A DNA stretch of 64,000 bases. It comes from Tolypeutes matacus (Eukaryota > Chordata > Mammalia > Cingulata > Chlamyphoridae). This document shows positions 58,301 to 62,524 of the stretch, piece by piece (positions within the stretch are counted from its first letter, which is position 1; the number at the start of each line of letters is the position of its first letter). The notes under the pieces were generated by a model. That model did not search any database. It worked only from the letters and a program-made list of their open reading frames with translations, and was not told where the DNA came from. A program made the position numbers and the translations under genes. The DNA is taken from assembly GCA_026826555.1 (NCBI GenBank), contig JAKSZT010004976.1:8345658-8409657 (forward strand). The letters are read 5' to 3'.

Positions 58301-61300
58301 TATCCCAGTTATAATATTCATGACATGATACTCTCAATACAAACTTCCCTTCATTTTTCACCTATATATTTTCAGACAAGTCAAAAAAGGCTCCCTGACT
58401 TCGCTCTAACAGATTCCACCAGGAAATGTCCTAATAAAGCACTGGTAATTGTGTCAACAGTCTAAGGATGCTAGAACAACTGTAAATTACAAGGAATACC
58501 ATAAGGGAATAAAATGGTATCATCCAAAATCTCTTTTGCAGTATCCTGATTAATTCCTTCATAAGTGCTCTGAGAAATTATCTTATTTCTCTATTTAGTG
58601 TCTAAAATAAATACCTCAAGTGTCACCTGCCTAGGGGCAGGGGTCTTTGCTGTCTTGCTCACCCCTGTAGTCTCCAGGCCTAGGACGGGGCCTGGTTCAT
58701 TACAGCACTCAGTATTTGTTGAATGAATAAACGTAAAAACCAAGTGAGTTATGTGTAATTCACTTGTTTCTTGAACTTAAAAGACTATATAAGTTTTTAT
58801 TCAAAATTTTGGTGCTTTGGTGCAGAAATGGGGCAGGGGTGGGGTGGGGTGGGATGAATGGTTTTGGGAATAACTCAGTGCACACCTGTAGGCCTCTACA
58901 CATTGTGACTGATAGCATACCAATTTGGGACTGTAAAATGCAATGTCAGTTTCTGGATGTTGTCTGATCTTTATACCCATCAAAATTTGTCTCAGGAAAA
59001 AAAAAAAAAAGACTATATATACATTGGTGCCTTGTTAGTATACATATTAATACAAAAACAAAACCAAAAAAAAAAAAAAAATTAATACAACTGGAAAGCA
59101 GTAAAAGCTATTGTTCATGCTACAGTTGGCTTGGACTAGAGCACCAGTTTCACAGGTTAAAAGTAGACCTAAGTATTCATCAAATAAAAAATATTCAAAC
59201 TTCTCTGAGTTCATATGTAGAAAAGCTAGTTTATGTTGATTTTTGCAATCAGCTACATTACTTTTTCCAAATCCATTTCCAATGTGGTCATCTTTAGATT
59301 GTTAAAAATGGTTTTATGGGAAGCGGCTGTGGCTCAATCAGTGGGGCTCCCGTTTGCCATGTGGGAGGCCCTGGGTTCGGTTCCCGGGGCCTCCTGGTGG
59401 GGGCAGGCCCGCCCGCATGGCGTGGTTGGCTGACCCGGTGAGCACAAGCAGCAAGGGGGTATAAATGAATAAATTAAAAAAAAAAAAAAATGGTTTTATT
59501 GTTCTAAAAATGGCTGCCAGAAAAATGTAAACCTCATTTGCAATTAAAATCAGAGCTTGGTGTTACATATAAATGAAATCTTGTGTGCGAGTTTCAAGAA
59601 TCTCAAAATAATTCACTATATTAGCAGCAAGTGTTTTTACCAAGAACTTTTATCTACATGTTCAATGTGTAATTTCTCTTGTGAAATAAAAATTGCCTCT
59701 CAAAGCAACAATTCAATAAGTCGTATATAAATTCCTCATTCTCTACCTATTTATTCAAACAAATTCCTTTGGGGACCAACCACATGAATTCCAGAAAAGA
59801 GCTTTTTACTCACTTGCTGCCATGTCAGCCTCAGCCTTTCAAACTGCTCCTTGCCATCTTCTGAGCAATCGGAACAAGTAAACCTAAAAAAGTTATCACC
59901 TTTAAGGTAACTGAGCTGTTCTCTCAGCTGACCTAGGAGAAAAACAAAAGGTCACATCACAGGTTTATCTAGATCAGCATAACCCAAAGGATTGATCAAT
60001 TTATCAACCAGACTTTCCAAGCATCCCATGCTGTGGTTTTCCTCTATTCAGCCAACCCATAACAGGGGTGGGGGTGGGGAAGAGAATAGGAAAAAAGATT
60101 TTTATTCTAACACCAAGCTTGTTTCCACAAAGATCTGTGGTTCCTCAACCTTTGAGGAAGGAGCAGCATTCTTGCTCTAACTGGACTTGCCAATGGTTAT
60201 ATTCCTGGCCCCTCTACGTCAGTCTCTTCGCACATTCATTCATAAAATATCTGAGCTCCCGCTACATGCCAGGTACTGGGCTAGGAACCCAGAATGTACA
60301 AGACACAACTGCTCTCACTGGTTCACAAATTGCTAAGACCTCTTAAAGAAAATCGGTGGTCACAACAGCACGATGGTTCTCTCTCCTCAACAAGCACCAG
60401 GATTCCCTCAGACAGTTGGTTTCCTTCCCTTTTTCCAATATGCCTGGGCCTGCCACTGGTGAAGTCAATCAATCTCTGGGAGCCCGGCCTGGGCCTCTGT
60501 ATTTTTTAAAGTTCCCCAGGTAATGCTGCTGCTCTGCAGACTGAAAACACCACAGTGGTATGTGATGTGTGCCACAGGGTAACGTGAGGCACGTAAAAGG
60601 GCACCCACCCAGGTGTCCAGGGGGACCTGAAGGATGGCGAGGAACTGGCCAGGTAAATGGGTGCCTGTGTGCATGGGGTATGGAAGCAAGGAGTGGAGGT
60701 TAAGGAGATGCAGATTCCAGGGAGAAAATAAAAATGAGCAAAGTCAGAGAGAAGAAACTTGCCTGTAGAGAATTAAAAACTCAGCCTGAATGCAAAGTTC
60801 AGTTTATGTTGGGGATGAGAAGGGTACAAAGGAAAGAGGCTAAAGACATTAGCACGGGCCTGATCACTGAAGGCTTTGTAAACTACAATAAGGCAGTTTA
60901 AAATTTATCCTGTGAGGGCAAGGGAAAAGCACTCAACTGTTCAAGCAGAACCTTAAATTAATAAGCAAAAAGAGACAGCTTAGAATAAATTCTAGGTTTG
61001 TTTCCCATGAAAATGTTCCTATTAAGTTGTTGATAGAAACAGTTGACTTCATTTTAACAAAAACATTCCCACATACCAGAAAATGACTCACTTCACAATA
61101 AAATATATATAAAATTTTCTGACCTAGTTACAAATTCTATTGCACAAAGAATTCCTCCAGTACATCTATCTCTACTAGTCAGTCTCTGCCTATAAGAAAA
61201 ATCCTGTCTTCGTCAGAATCAGATGACAGCTGGCAGAGTGTGCTCCTCCTTGAGAGCTAGGCAGCTGTAAACCTCAAGCTTGCACCATTAGTGCAGTTTG

Positions 61301-62056
61301 TATACCTGATAAAGAAGGCCAGCACAAAGTGGAAAGTAAGGCTGGACCTAGAAAAAGGGTACAAACACACCTACAACCTGCTAATTCTGACCTCACTTCA
61401 GTATATAAGAGCAGTGGTTTTCCATATAAATTAAATATTAACAGTAATTTTTATGAATTTGAACTTCAATTCTACACTGGGGCCAGAATCTGGCCCCAAA
61501 TCCTTAATAACATGAAAAATGTGGCTAACTCTTTAGTAACACAGGATTCCCAATTTTCTAATTGTTATTGGGTTACTATCAAGAATGTTAATTTAACAAA
61601 ATGCTAGAGGTTAACAGTAATTTTTTTATTCAAACATGTCTGTTTTATATAAGTTCATAGTTGCTCAACTAAACTGATCATAAATATAATGCTTATCCTT
61701 TTATTTAGGTCTATTTTCCATTCGTGTTTCTTCATGGGATGGGAAAACAAAATTTACAAAGGTATTGACACAGCAAAGGTATTGAGAAGTTCCTTACTGG
61801 CAGGTATCCATTTCTGGCACTTGTCACAGAAATAGGACAGCTGTTCCTCCATCCATGACACGTCCCCTTCATCGCTGTTGAGGGAATCCCCGCTGTGATC
61901 GTGAGACAAGTCCACGGAGGCCTGGTCCTCCGATTCAACAATCAGGAGGGTCTCCCCTTCCACTTCACCCTCCTCCAGCCCTTCCGAGGTAGAGGTTCTT
62001 GTGGCTTCATCATCATGCCGACTTATCAAACTGCTCAGGTGGATGTTACTCTCCAT
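26498..62056 (-). CDS. KAT14: KAT14 (CSRP2BP/ATAC2) histone acetyltransferase, complete, 10 coding exons
   Basis: KAT14 is the second acetyltransferase of the metazoan ATAC chromatin complex, beside GCN5/PCAF. It is reported to acetylate histone H4 and was first found as a CSRP2-binding protein. The coding exons, in transcript order, are 62056-61798, 59932-59814, 55690-55569, 50455-50274, 48844-48428, 48288-47720, 32687-32551, 31556-31381, 29947-29757 and 26671-26498. Every junction is GT-AG, the phases are compatible, and the total is 2,346 nt (781 aa plus stop), against 782 aa that I recall for human. A Cys pair (C77, C80) and a second pair (C106, C109) form a zinc-finger-like N-terminus. 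The middle (about residues 230-560) is charged and Ser-rich. The C-terminus is a GNAT fold with the acetyl-CoA motif RRAGIA at 710-715. No frameshift or premature stop is seen, so the gene looks functional. It is followed by the AATAAA signals near 25970. Confidence 0.97.
26672..27379 (-). other. KAT14 last intron, proximal part, unassigned
   Basis: No clear repeat. The donor of the intron is at 29756 and the acceptor at 26672. Confidence 0.5.
27380..27568 (-). mobile_element. DAS-type SINE
   Basis: T tail, AAAGATTTTATTTATTTATT, ACCACGCCGTGCAGGC, GATTGAGCCACAGCCGCTTC. TSD GAGAGTTTTT on both sides. Same strand as KAT14. Confidence 0.9.
27575..28005 (-). mobile_element. L1 3' UTR, probable armadillo-lineage subfamily
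   Basis: Antisense text ATACCATTGTGGGACATTTG, CTATGGTCCATAGTATACAT, CATACATCCATTCTAGTTCA. I recall similar text at the 3' ends of armadillo L1. Subfamily not verifiable here. Confidence 0.5.
28100..28288 (-). mobile_element. DAS-type SINE with 15-bp TSD
   Basis: Full-length, nearly identical to 30730-30919. Repeats CAAGGGTATTTTTTA at 28084-28098 and 28290-28304. Confidence 0.92.
28366..28592 (+). mobile_element. Pair of tRNA-like SINE monomers
   Basis: GCAGATGTGGCTCAAGTGGT plus A(27), then GAGCCGATGTGGCTCAGTGG plus A(11). Antisense to KAT14. Same two-monomer design as 8666-8911. Confidence 0.88.
28593..29756 (-). other. KAT14 last intron, distal part, unassigned
   Basis: No clear repeat family or coding signal besides the exon donor at 29756. 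Confidence 0.45.
29757..29947 (-). CDS. KAT14: KAT14 coding exon 9, GNAT core (residues 661-724)
   Basis: It encodes [20 protein letters not shown], then [44 protein letters not shown] (residues 710-715) is the Q/R-x-x-G-x-A acetyl-CoA pyrophosphate-binding loop of GNAT enzymes. The donor is CAG|GTGAGT. Confidence 0.97.
29948..30729 (-). other. KAT14 intron, MIR-like at 30105-30240, rest unassigned
   Basis: AGAGTGCAAAGGTTCAGAAC and GGACAACCCCGGCTTGAACT resemble MIR. Nothing else is recognised. Confidence 0.4.
30730..30919 (-). mobile_element. DAS-type SINE with TSD
   Basis: CCACGCCGTGCGGGCGGGCC, CCGGGAACCGAACCCGGGGC. TGGATTCACTCTT lies at 30718-30730 and 30921-30933. Looks young (CpG-rich, intact boxes). 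Confidence 0.92.
30934..32156 (-). other. KAT14 intronic sequence around exon 8, unassigned
   Basis: Outside the exon (31381-31556), no repeat or RNA gene is recognised. 31780-31990 is GC-rich but shows no coding match. Confidence 0.4.
31381..31556 (-). CDS. KAT14: KAT14 coding exon 8 (residues 602-661)
   Basis: It starts [20 protein letters not shown] and ends MCHEFFWPG at G|GTATGT. It contains the entry into the GNAT domain ([17 protein letters not shown], the first strand and helix of the acetyltransferase fold). Confidence 0.95.
32160..32258 (-). mobile_element. tRNA-like SINE, diverged
   Basis: ATTATTATTAGGAGGTACTG, GGGGATTAAACTCGGGACC, CAACCACTGAGCTATACCTG: an antisense tRNA-like head. 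Confidence 0.75.
32551..32687 (-). CDS. KAT14: KAT14 coding exon 7 (residues 557-602)
   Basis: It follows a 15-kb intron. The acceptor TTCCTCTAG is followed by [20 protein letters not shown], and it ends RILKPYI plus a split Arg at AG|GTATAC. Good conservation and phase fit both neighbours. Confidence 0.95.
32688..33689 (-). other. 15-kb KAT14 intron, 3' end; no recognised feature
   Basis: AT-rich and free of obvious young repeats. Frames at 33137-33460 show no family resemblance. Confidence 0.4.
33690..34150 (+). mobile_element. MLT1 LTR
   Basis: GGCTGGCCTTGTGACTGGCT, TTGACCAATTGGAAAGTGGC, TTAAGCCACTAGGCTTTCGG and GGTGGTTTGTAAAACAG: a nearly complete MLT1 LTR. Confidence 0.75.
34200..34890 (+). 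mobile_element. LINE-2 (L2) 3' part
   Basis: CTGCCTGATTGGGCTTCCTG, ACTACCCAGTACAAAGGAGG region, CCATGAGGGCAGGGACCCCC and TGCTTGGCACATATTAAGCA follow the L2 3' end. Confidence 0.75.
34975..35640 (+). mobile_element. Probable old L1 5' region
   Basis: AACCTGGGAGATACCACTGA, then GGCTGTGAGAAACCCCCAGG: resembles L1M 5' UTR text. Weak assignment. Confidence 0.3.
35650..36335 (+). mobile_element. L1M 3' part
   Basis: ACCACAATGAGATACCATTT, TGGTGGGAATGTAAAATGGC, AGCAATTCCACTCCTAGGTT, GAAAACATTATGCTACGTCT, TATACAACTCTGTGAATATA: standard L1M ORF2 end/3' UTR. Confidence 0.88.
36376..36894 (-). mobile_element. Lineage-specific solo LTR, copy 2 (519 bp)
   Basis: TGTATTAGTCAGCCAAAGGG to CTGCCACA with 5-bp TSD CCCCC (36371-36375, 36895-36899), inserted in a SINE tail fragment (36340-36375). 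Antisense to copy 3, same strand as KAT14 on its reverse reading. Confidence 0.85.
36900..37748. other. Intronic, unassigned
   Basis: No clear repeat. AT-rich microsatellite-like text at 37480-37640. Confidence 0.35.
37755..38140 (+). mobile_element. SINE dimer
   Basis: Two tRNA-like units (GGATGTGGCTCAAGCAGTTG, B box GGGTTCGGTTCC; then ATATAGCTCAAGCAATTGG) and a terminal A tract at 38120-38140. AGACCAGA recurs at ~37749 and 38140. Confidence 0.85.
38340..38823 (+). mobile_element. L1M ORF2 fragment, left part
   Basis: CAAAACAAGTCTCAATAAAT, TATCTTCTCTGACCACAATG, GAAATTTCACAAACATGTGG, AAACAACACACTC. Continues at 39476 after a SINE cluster. Confidence 0.75.
38824..38988 (+). mobile_element. 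DAS-type SINE, sense, truncated by assembly gap
   Basis: GGCTGTGGCTCAATCAGTAG, B box GGGTTCGGTTCCC, GGCGTGGTTAGCTGACCC, ending in ATAAATAAATAA at the gap. Confidence 0.9.
38989..39088. other. Assembly gap, 100 N
   Basis: Exactly 100 N, a conventional placeholder for unknown length. It lies between two SINEs of opposite orientation. Confidence 0.99.
39089..39463 (-). mobile_element. Composite SINE, antisense, right of gap
   Basis: GGCGGCACCGGGAACCGATC (unit 2), GTTGCATCATCTTGCTGTGC linker, then CCCTGGGAATCAAACCCTGG and CGAGCCACATCCGCTTCCC (unit 1). AACAACACACTC follows at 39464-39475, matching 38812-38823. Confidence 0.85.
39476..39690 (+). mobile_element. L1M ORF2 fragment, right part
   Basis: Frame with [20 protein letters not shown], then a shifted [16 protein letters not shown]: conserved L1 ORF2 text with frameshifts. 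Confidence 0.75.
39700..39892 (+). mobile_element. L1M 3' end
   Basis: ATATGGGAACTCTGTACCTT, TTCTGTAAACCCAAAACTGC and CTAAAAAATAATCTATTAAT. Confidence 0.55.
39893..40063 (-). mobile_element. SINE unit, antisense
   Basis: AAAGATTTATTTTTACTTAT, GTGCTCGCTATCTGCTCTCT and AGGAGGCACTGGGAACCGAA. Confidence 0.85.
40064..42624 (+). other. L1-like text and unassigned intronic sequence
   Basis: 40064-40440 resembles L1M ORF2 (CTCTGACCACAACGCAATTA, then a 30-bp A tract at 40181-40210). 40440-41650 may be an old L1 5' region. 41650-42624 is unassigned. No gene signal. Confidence 0.35.
42640..42835 (-). mobile_element. DAS-type SINE with perfect 15-bp TSD
   Basis: CCACGCCGTGCGGGCGGGCC, GATTGAGCCACAGCCGCTTC. 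AACACTCTATTTCTT lies at 42625-42639 and 42836-42850. Confidence 0.93.
43879..44189 (+). rRNA. 28S rRNA fragment, circularly permuted (non-functional)
   Basis: 43879-43930 reads GGGCCGTACCCATATCCGCA to CTGGCATG. 43931-44189 reads GATCAAAAGGGAGTCGGGTT to AAATCCGAGGGAGAGGGTG. Both match mammalian 28S rRNA from memory with few changes, but in native 28S the second block precedes the first, about a dozen nt apart. The order is therefore swapped. It is not an rDNA unit: no 18S, 5.8S or remaining 28S. Confidence 0.88.
44190..44932 (+). mobile_element. ERV (MaLR-like) internal region, 3' part
   Basis: Non-coding internal sequence ending in a purine-rich tract (CAGAGGGTGGAG) directly before the LTR, as a polypurine tract should. 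The text GAATGACTCTCAGACTTTGA and GGGACTTTGCC recalls MaLR internal regions. It contains a degenerate ~60-bp tandem array. No gag/pol coding is seen, so non-autonomous (inference). Confidence 0.6.
44225..44530 (+). repeat. Degenerate ~60-bp tandem array
   Basis: Units start at 44251, 44311, 44372, 44429 and 44490 (lengths 60, 61, 57, 61), each opening CACCCCA or a variant, then a GAGAGGGTGGA-like and a CAAAGATTAGGG-like motif. A partial unit lies at 44225-44250. Confidence 0.7.
44933..45588 (+). mobile_element. Lineage-specific LTR, copy 3, sense, with nested SINE
   Basis: Starts TGTAGCCATTGGCCAATTTA and ends GGCTGACTAATATG (a degenerate CA end). TATA box TATAAAAG at 45098-45105 and AATAAA at 45517-45522. 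Same family as copies 1 and 2 in opposite orientation. Split by the SINE at 45245-45353. Confidence 0.85.
45245..45353 (+). mobile_element. tRNA-like SINE with perfect 15-bp TSD, nested in LTR
   Basis: GGATGTGGCTCAAGAGGTTC, B box GGGTTCGATCCC, A(24) tail. AAGAGCTAAGCTGGG lies at 45230-45244 and 45354-45368. Confidence 0.95.
46471..46685 (-). mobile_element. hAT-type MITE (MER family), second copy
   Basis: Inverse of the 5183 element: AGTAAATAAAGTTTTTCTGC, TTTACAGAAAAAGATTGCC. Confidence 0.75.
46930..47110 (+). mobile_element. L1M fragment
   Basis: GGCAATTCACAGATGGAGAA, TATCAAAGAAATGCAAATAA, CATTCCTGTTGGTGGAGG. Confidence 0.65.
47527..47625 (+). mobile_element. tRNA-like SINE with 14-bp TSD beside KAT14 exon 6
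   Basis: GGCAGATGTGGCTCAAATGG, B box GGGTTTGATCCC, A(24). AAAAAGTCACAGCA lies at 47513-47526 and 47626-47639. Antisense to KAT14. Confidence 0.93.
47720..48288 (-). CDS. KAT14: KAT14 coding exon 6, largest (residues 367-556)
   Basis: The 569-nt exon starts with an Asp run, then [20 protein letters not shown]. It has an acidic stretch ([19 protein letters not shown]), a basic stretch ([15 protein letters not shown]) and the conserved block [14 protein letters not shown]. It ends DFRILDRYQ at CAG|GTAAAG. Alternating charge fits a central scaffold region. A SINE lies only ~95 bp past the donor. Confidence 0.96.
48428..48844 (-). CDS. KAT14: KAT14 coding exon 5 (residues 228-367)
   Basis: It runs from the acceptor TTTCAACAG|CC to the donor CATG|GTAGGA. 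It begins [17 protein letters not shown], then a basic helix ([19 protein letters not shown]). A Ser/Pro-rich low-complexity stretch follows ([20 protein letters not shown]), probably disordered and phosphorylated. Confidence 0.95.
48845..49024 (-). other. KAT14 intron, short unassigned stretch
   Basis: AT-rich, between the exon 5 acceptor and an L1 remnant. Confidence 0.4.
49025..49700 (+). mobile_element. L1M 3' region
   Basis: TTTGGAGGGCAATTTGGCCA, TTTGTTGCTAGGAATTTATC, GAAACAACCAAAATGACCAT, ATTATAGTATGATCCCATTT: typical L1M5/L1ME 3' text. Confidence 0.75.
49853..49890 (+). repeat. G-rich tract, G-quadruplex motif
   Basis: At least five G runs of 4 or more separated by 1-3 nt (GGGGGTGGGGGTGGATGGGG, GGTTGGGGGGTTGGGG). 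The + strand is the KAT14 template strand. Confidence 0.8.
49905..50040 (+). mobile_element. L1M 3' end
   Basis: ATTGCCAGGAGTTAACTGTT and TTTAAAATTTTCCATAAAAA, poly(A) at 50030-50039. Confidence 0.45.
50274..50455 (-). CDS. KAT14: KAT14 coding exon 4 (residues 167-228)
   Basis: The acceptor is CTCTTCAG|GA. It encodes [19 protein letters not shown], then [16 protein letters not shown], ending STLKVK at G|GTACTA. The Trp-rich composition suggests a folded protein-interaction module rather than linker. Confidence 0.94.
50605..50760 (+). mobile_element. MIR SINE
   Basis: TCTAGAGTCTGACTGCCTGG, CAATTTCTTCATCTGTAAAA, CACAGAGTTGCTATGAGGAG. Confidence 0.8.
51130..51225 (+). mobile_element. tRNA-like SINE
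   Basis: GGATGTGGCTCAAATGGTTG, B box GGTTCGATCCC, A(16). AAATGA on both sides (51122-51128 and 51221-51227). Antisense to KAT14. Confidence 0.9.
51228..52000. other. KAT14 intron, unassigned
   Basis: No coding signal. Possible old hAT/L2-like text at 51630-51830, not assigned. Confidence 0.35.
52002..52860 (+). mobile_element. MaLR (MST/MLT1-type) LTR end plus internal region
   Basis: LTR part 52002-52190: TTGAATTGTGTCCTGAAAAA, CAAGTCCTAACCCCCAGTAC, TGTGGGCCCTAAATCCAATG. Internal: TACCGGGAAGTGGGGGTTCT, AAGTGGCAGAAAACTTAGCT-like text. Non-coding and old. Confidence 0.7.
52861..53614. other. KAT14 intron, unassigned
   Basis: No clear repeat or coding signal. Confidence 0.35.
53615..53718 (-). 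mobile_element. tRNA-like SINE with TSD
   Basis: (TTTA)n, ACCGGGAGGTCCCGGGAATC, GAGCCACATCCGTTTCCC. CTGTTTYATTTTTA-like repeats on both sides. Same strand as KAT14. Confidence 0.9.
53719..54938. other. KAT14 intron, unassigned
   Basis: No confident repeat. Short frames at 54336-54616 have no family resemblance. Confidence 0.35.
54949..55146 (-). mobile_element. DAS-type SINE with 10-bp TSD
   Basis: ACCACACCGCGCGGGTGGGC, GATTGAGCCACAGCCACTTC. GGCCAATTTA lies at 54939-54948 and 55147-55156. Confidence 0.92.
55285..55311 (+). repeat. 27-bp homopolymer T tract
   Basis: An uninterrupted T run in the KAT14 intron, ~260 bp from exon 3. It may be the tail of an otherwise lost antisense retroposon. 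Confidence 0.7.
55569..55690 (-). CDS. KAT14: KAT14 coding exon 3 (residues 127-167)
   Basis: It starts at [15 protein letters not shown] after a TTTCAG acceptor and ends LLGNR at the donor AG|GTAATG. This is highly conserved N-terminal sequence ([17 protein letters not shown]), probably a folded helical or winged-helix-like segment. That structural reading is inference. Confidence 0.95.
55691..57099. other. KAT14 intron; AT/AC microsatellite, rest unassigned
   Basis: Microsatellite (AT)n(AC)n at 56150-56188. 56200-56460 contains a GATGAGGAATCC-like MIR/L3-type fragment. Nothing is coding. Confidence 0.4.
56150..56188 (+). repeat. (TA)n(CA)n microsatellite
   Basis: ATATATATGTATATATATAT followed by ATACACACACAC. 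Likely length-polymorphic. Confidence 0.9.
57100..57225 (+). mobile_element. L1M 3' end-like fragment
   Basis: CTATTTTATTTCCATACTTT, TCTGTATATCTGAAACATTT, CCCATGTTTAAAAAGTAAAA. Confidence 0.5.
57226..58624. other. KAT14 intron, unassigned
   Basis: No confident repeat or coding signal. Confidence 0.35.
58625..58735 (+). mobile_element. L2 3' fragment
   Basis: CTAGGGGCAGGGGTCTTTGC, CTAGGACGGGGCCTGGTTCA, TATTTGTTGAATGAATAAAC. Confidence 0.75.
59318..59485 (+). mobile_element. DAS-type SINE with 14-bp TSD
   Basis: GGCTGTGGCTCAATCAGTGG, B box GGGTTCGGTTCCC, GGCGTGGTTGGCTGACCC, A(14). AAAAATGGTTTTAT lies at 59304-59317 and 59486-59499. Antisense to KAT14. Confidence 0.93.
59814..59932 (-). CDS. 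KAT14: KAT14 coding exon 2 (residues 87-126)
   Basis: The acceptor is TTCTCCTAG|GT and the donor CAGCAA|GTGAGT. It encodes [21 protein letters not shown], completing the four-Cys zinc-binding-like module, then the segment ending LTWQQ. The two Cys pairs are split between two exons. Confidence 0.95.
59933..61797 (-). other. KAT14 first coding-exon intron, mostly unassigned
   Basis: 60490-60560 resembles a MER5A fragment (CTGTATTTTTTAAAGTTCCC, CAGGTAATGCTGC). The rest shows no clear repeat, RNA gene or coding signal. Confidence 0.4.
61798..62056 (-). CDS. KAT14: KAT14 coding exon 1 (residues 1-86)
   Basis: The ATG is at 62056-62054 and opens [10 protein letters not shown], the conserved N-terminus. 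The exon is acidic ([11 protein letters not shown]) and ends in the first Cys pair, CDKCQKW. The donor is A|GTAAGG at 61797. The codon split with the next exon gives Ser87. The 5' UTR continues to the right of 62056, but its splice acceptor cannot be fixed from sequence alone. Confidence 0.96.
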
Positions 62057-62374
62057 CCCTTTGCACAGGTTCAGAAGTCCTTCCTGGTACCAATCCCAAA
62101 CTCTGGACGTGAAGCTTCAAGGGGCTTCAATCCTTGTTCTCACAGACAGACAAAAACTCTTTGGAAGAGCACTAACCCAAACTTCTTTATTGAGACATGT
62201 GGGACTTTTAAAGCAGTAATTCAGAATATCTGCTCCACTGTCCTTTATTTAATCAAGTTTAAAAGGACAGTAACAAAAGAAAGGCTACTCATCGCTAAGC
62301 TACTCATCGACAATACATACACGCACACATTCTCAGTAACGTTTGTCCCCTCAATATTTAATATTCATTTCAAG
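62057..62374 (-). other. PET117-KAT14 intergenic segment / KAT14 5' UTR
   Basis: 318 bp between the PET117 stop and the KAT14 start. It must hold the PET117 3' UTR and part of the KAT14 5' UTR. Possible KAT14 acceptors (for example GGTACCAG near 62083) exist but none has a convincing pyrimidine tract. I see no CpG island or TATA box. Confidence 0.5.
62186..62249 (-). terminator. Candidate PET117 polyadenylation signals
   Basis: AATAAA on the minus strand at 62249-62244 and 62191-62186, 126-190 nt past the PET117 stop and still upstream of the KAT14 ATG. Use of either would end PET117 before the KAT14 coding region. Skipping both would give a read-through transcript. Confidence 0.5.
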
Positions 62375-62524
62375 TCATGTTTTTTGAGATCCTTTTGTCA
62401 ATATCATCTTCTCTCTTTCTGCTTCAAGTTGCTCTGTCAAAATAATTTGTTCTCCTAAAAGACGGATGTTTTCTTTTTTCCGAGTTTGCCTCTCAATGTC
62501 TCTGATCACTCCGTCACGAAGTCT
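62375..62524 (-). CDS. PET117: PET117 terminal coding exon (last 49 residues)
   Basis: PET117 is a small mitochondrial inner-membrane-associated factor needed for assembly of cytochrome c oxidase (complex IV). The exon follows the acceptor CGTTTTTAG and reads RLRDGVIRDIERQTRKKENI, then RLLGEQIILTEQLEAEREKM, ending SQKT and TGA at 62377-62375. This is a charged coiled-coil-like helix. It equals the C-terminal 49 of about 81 residues that I recall for human. Exon 1, with the signal-anchor helix, is not in the window and must lie beyond 64000. It is in the same orientation as KAT14 and 318 bp upstream of its ATG. Confidence 0.93.
   Translation of the reverse strand, partial: RLRDGVIRDIERQTRKKENIRLLGEQIILTEQLEAEREKMILTKGSQKT

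Noticed and set aside
62001..62458. 187-codon + strand frame across the PET117/KAT14 junction
   Set aside because: Antisense shadow of KAT14 exon 1 and the PET117 exon; no independent conservation pattern visible.
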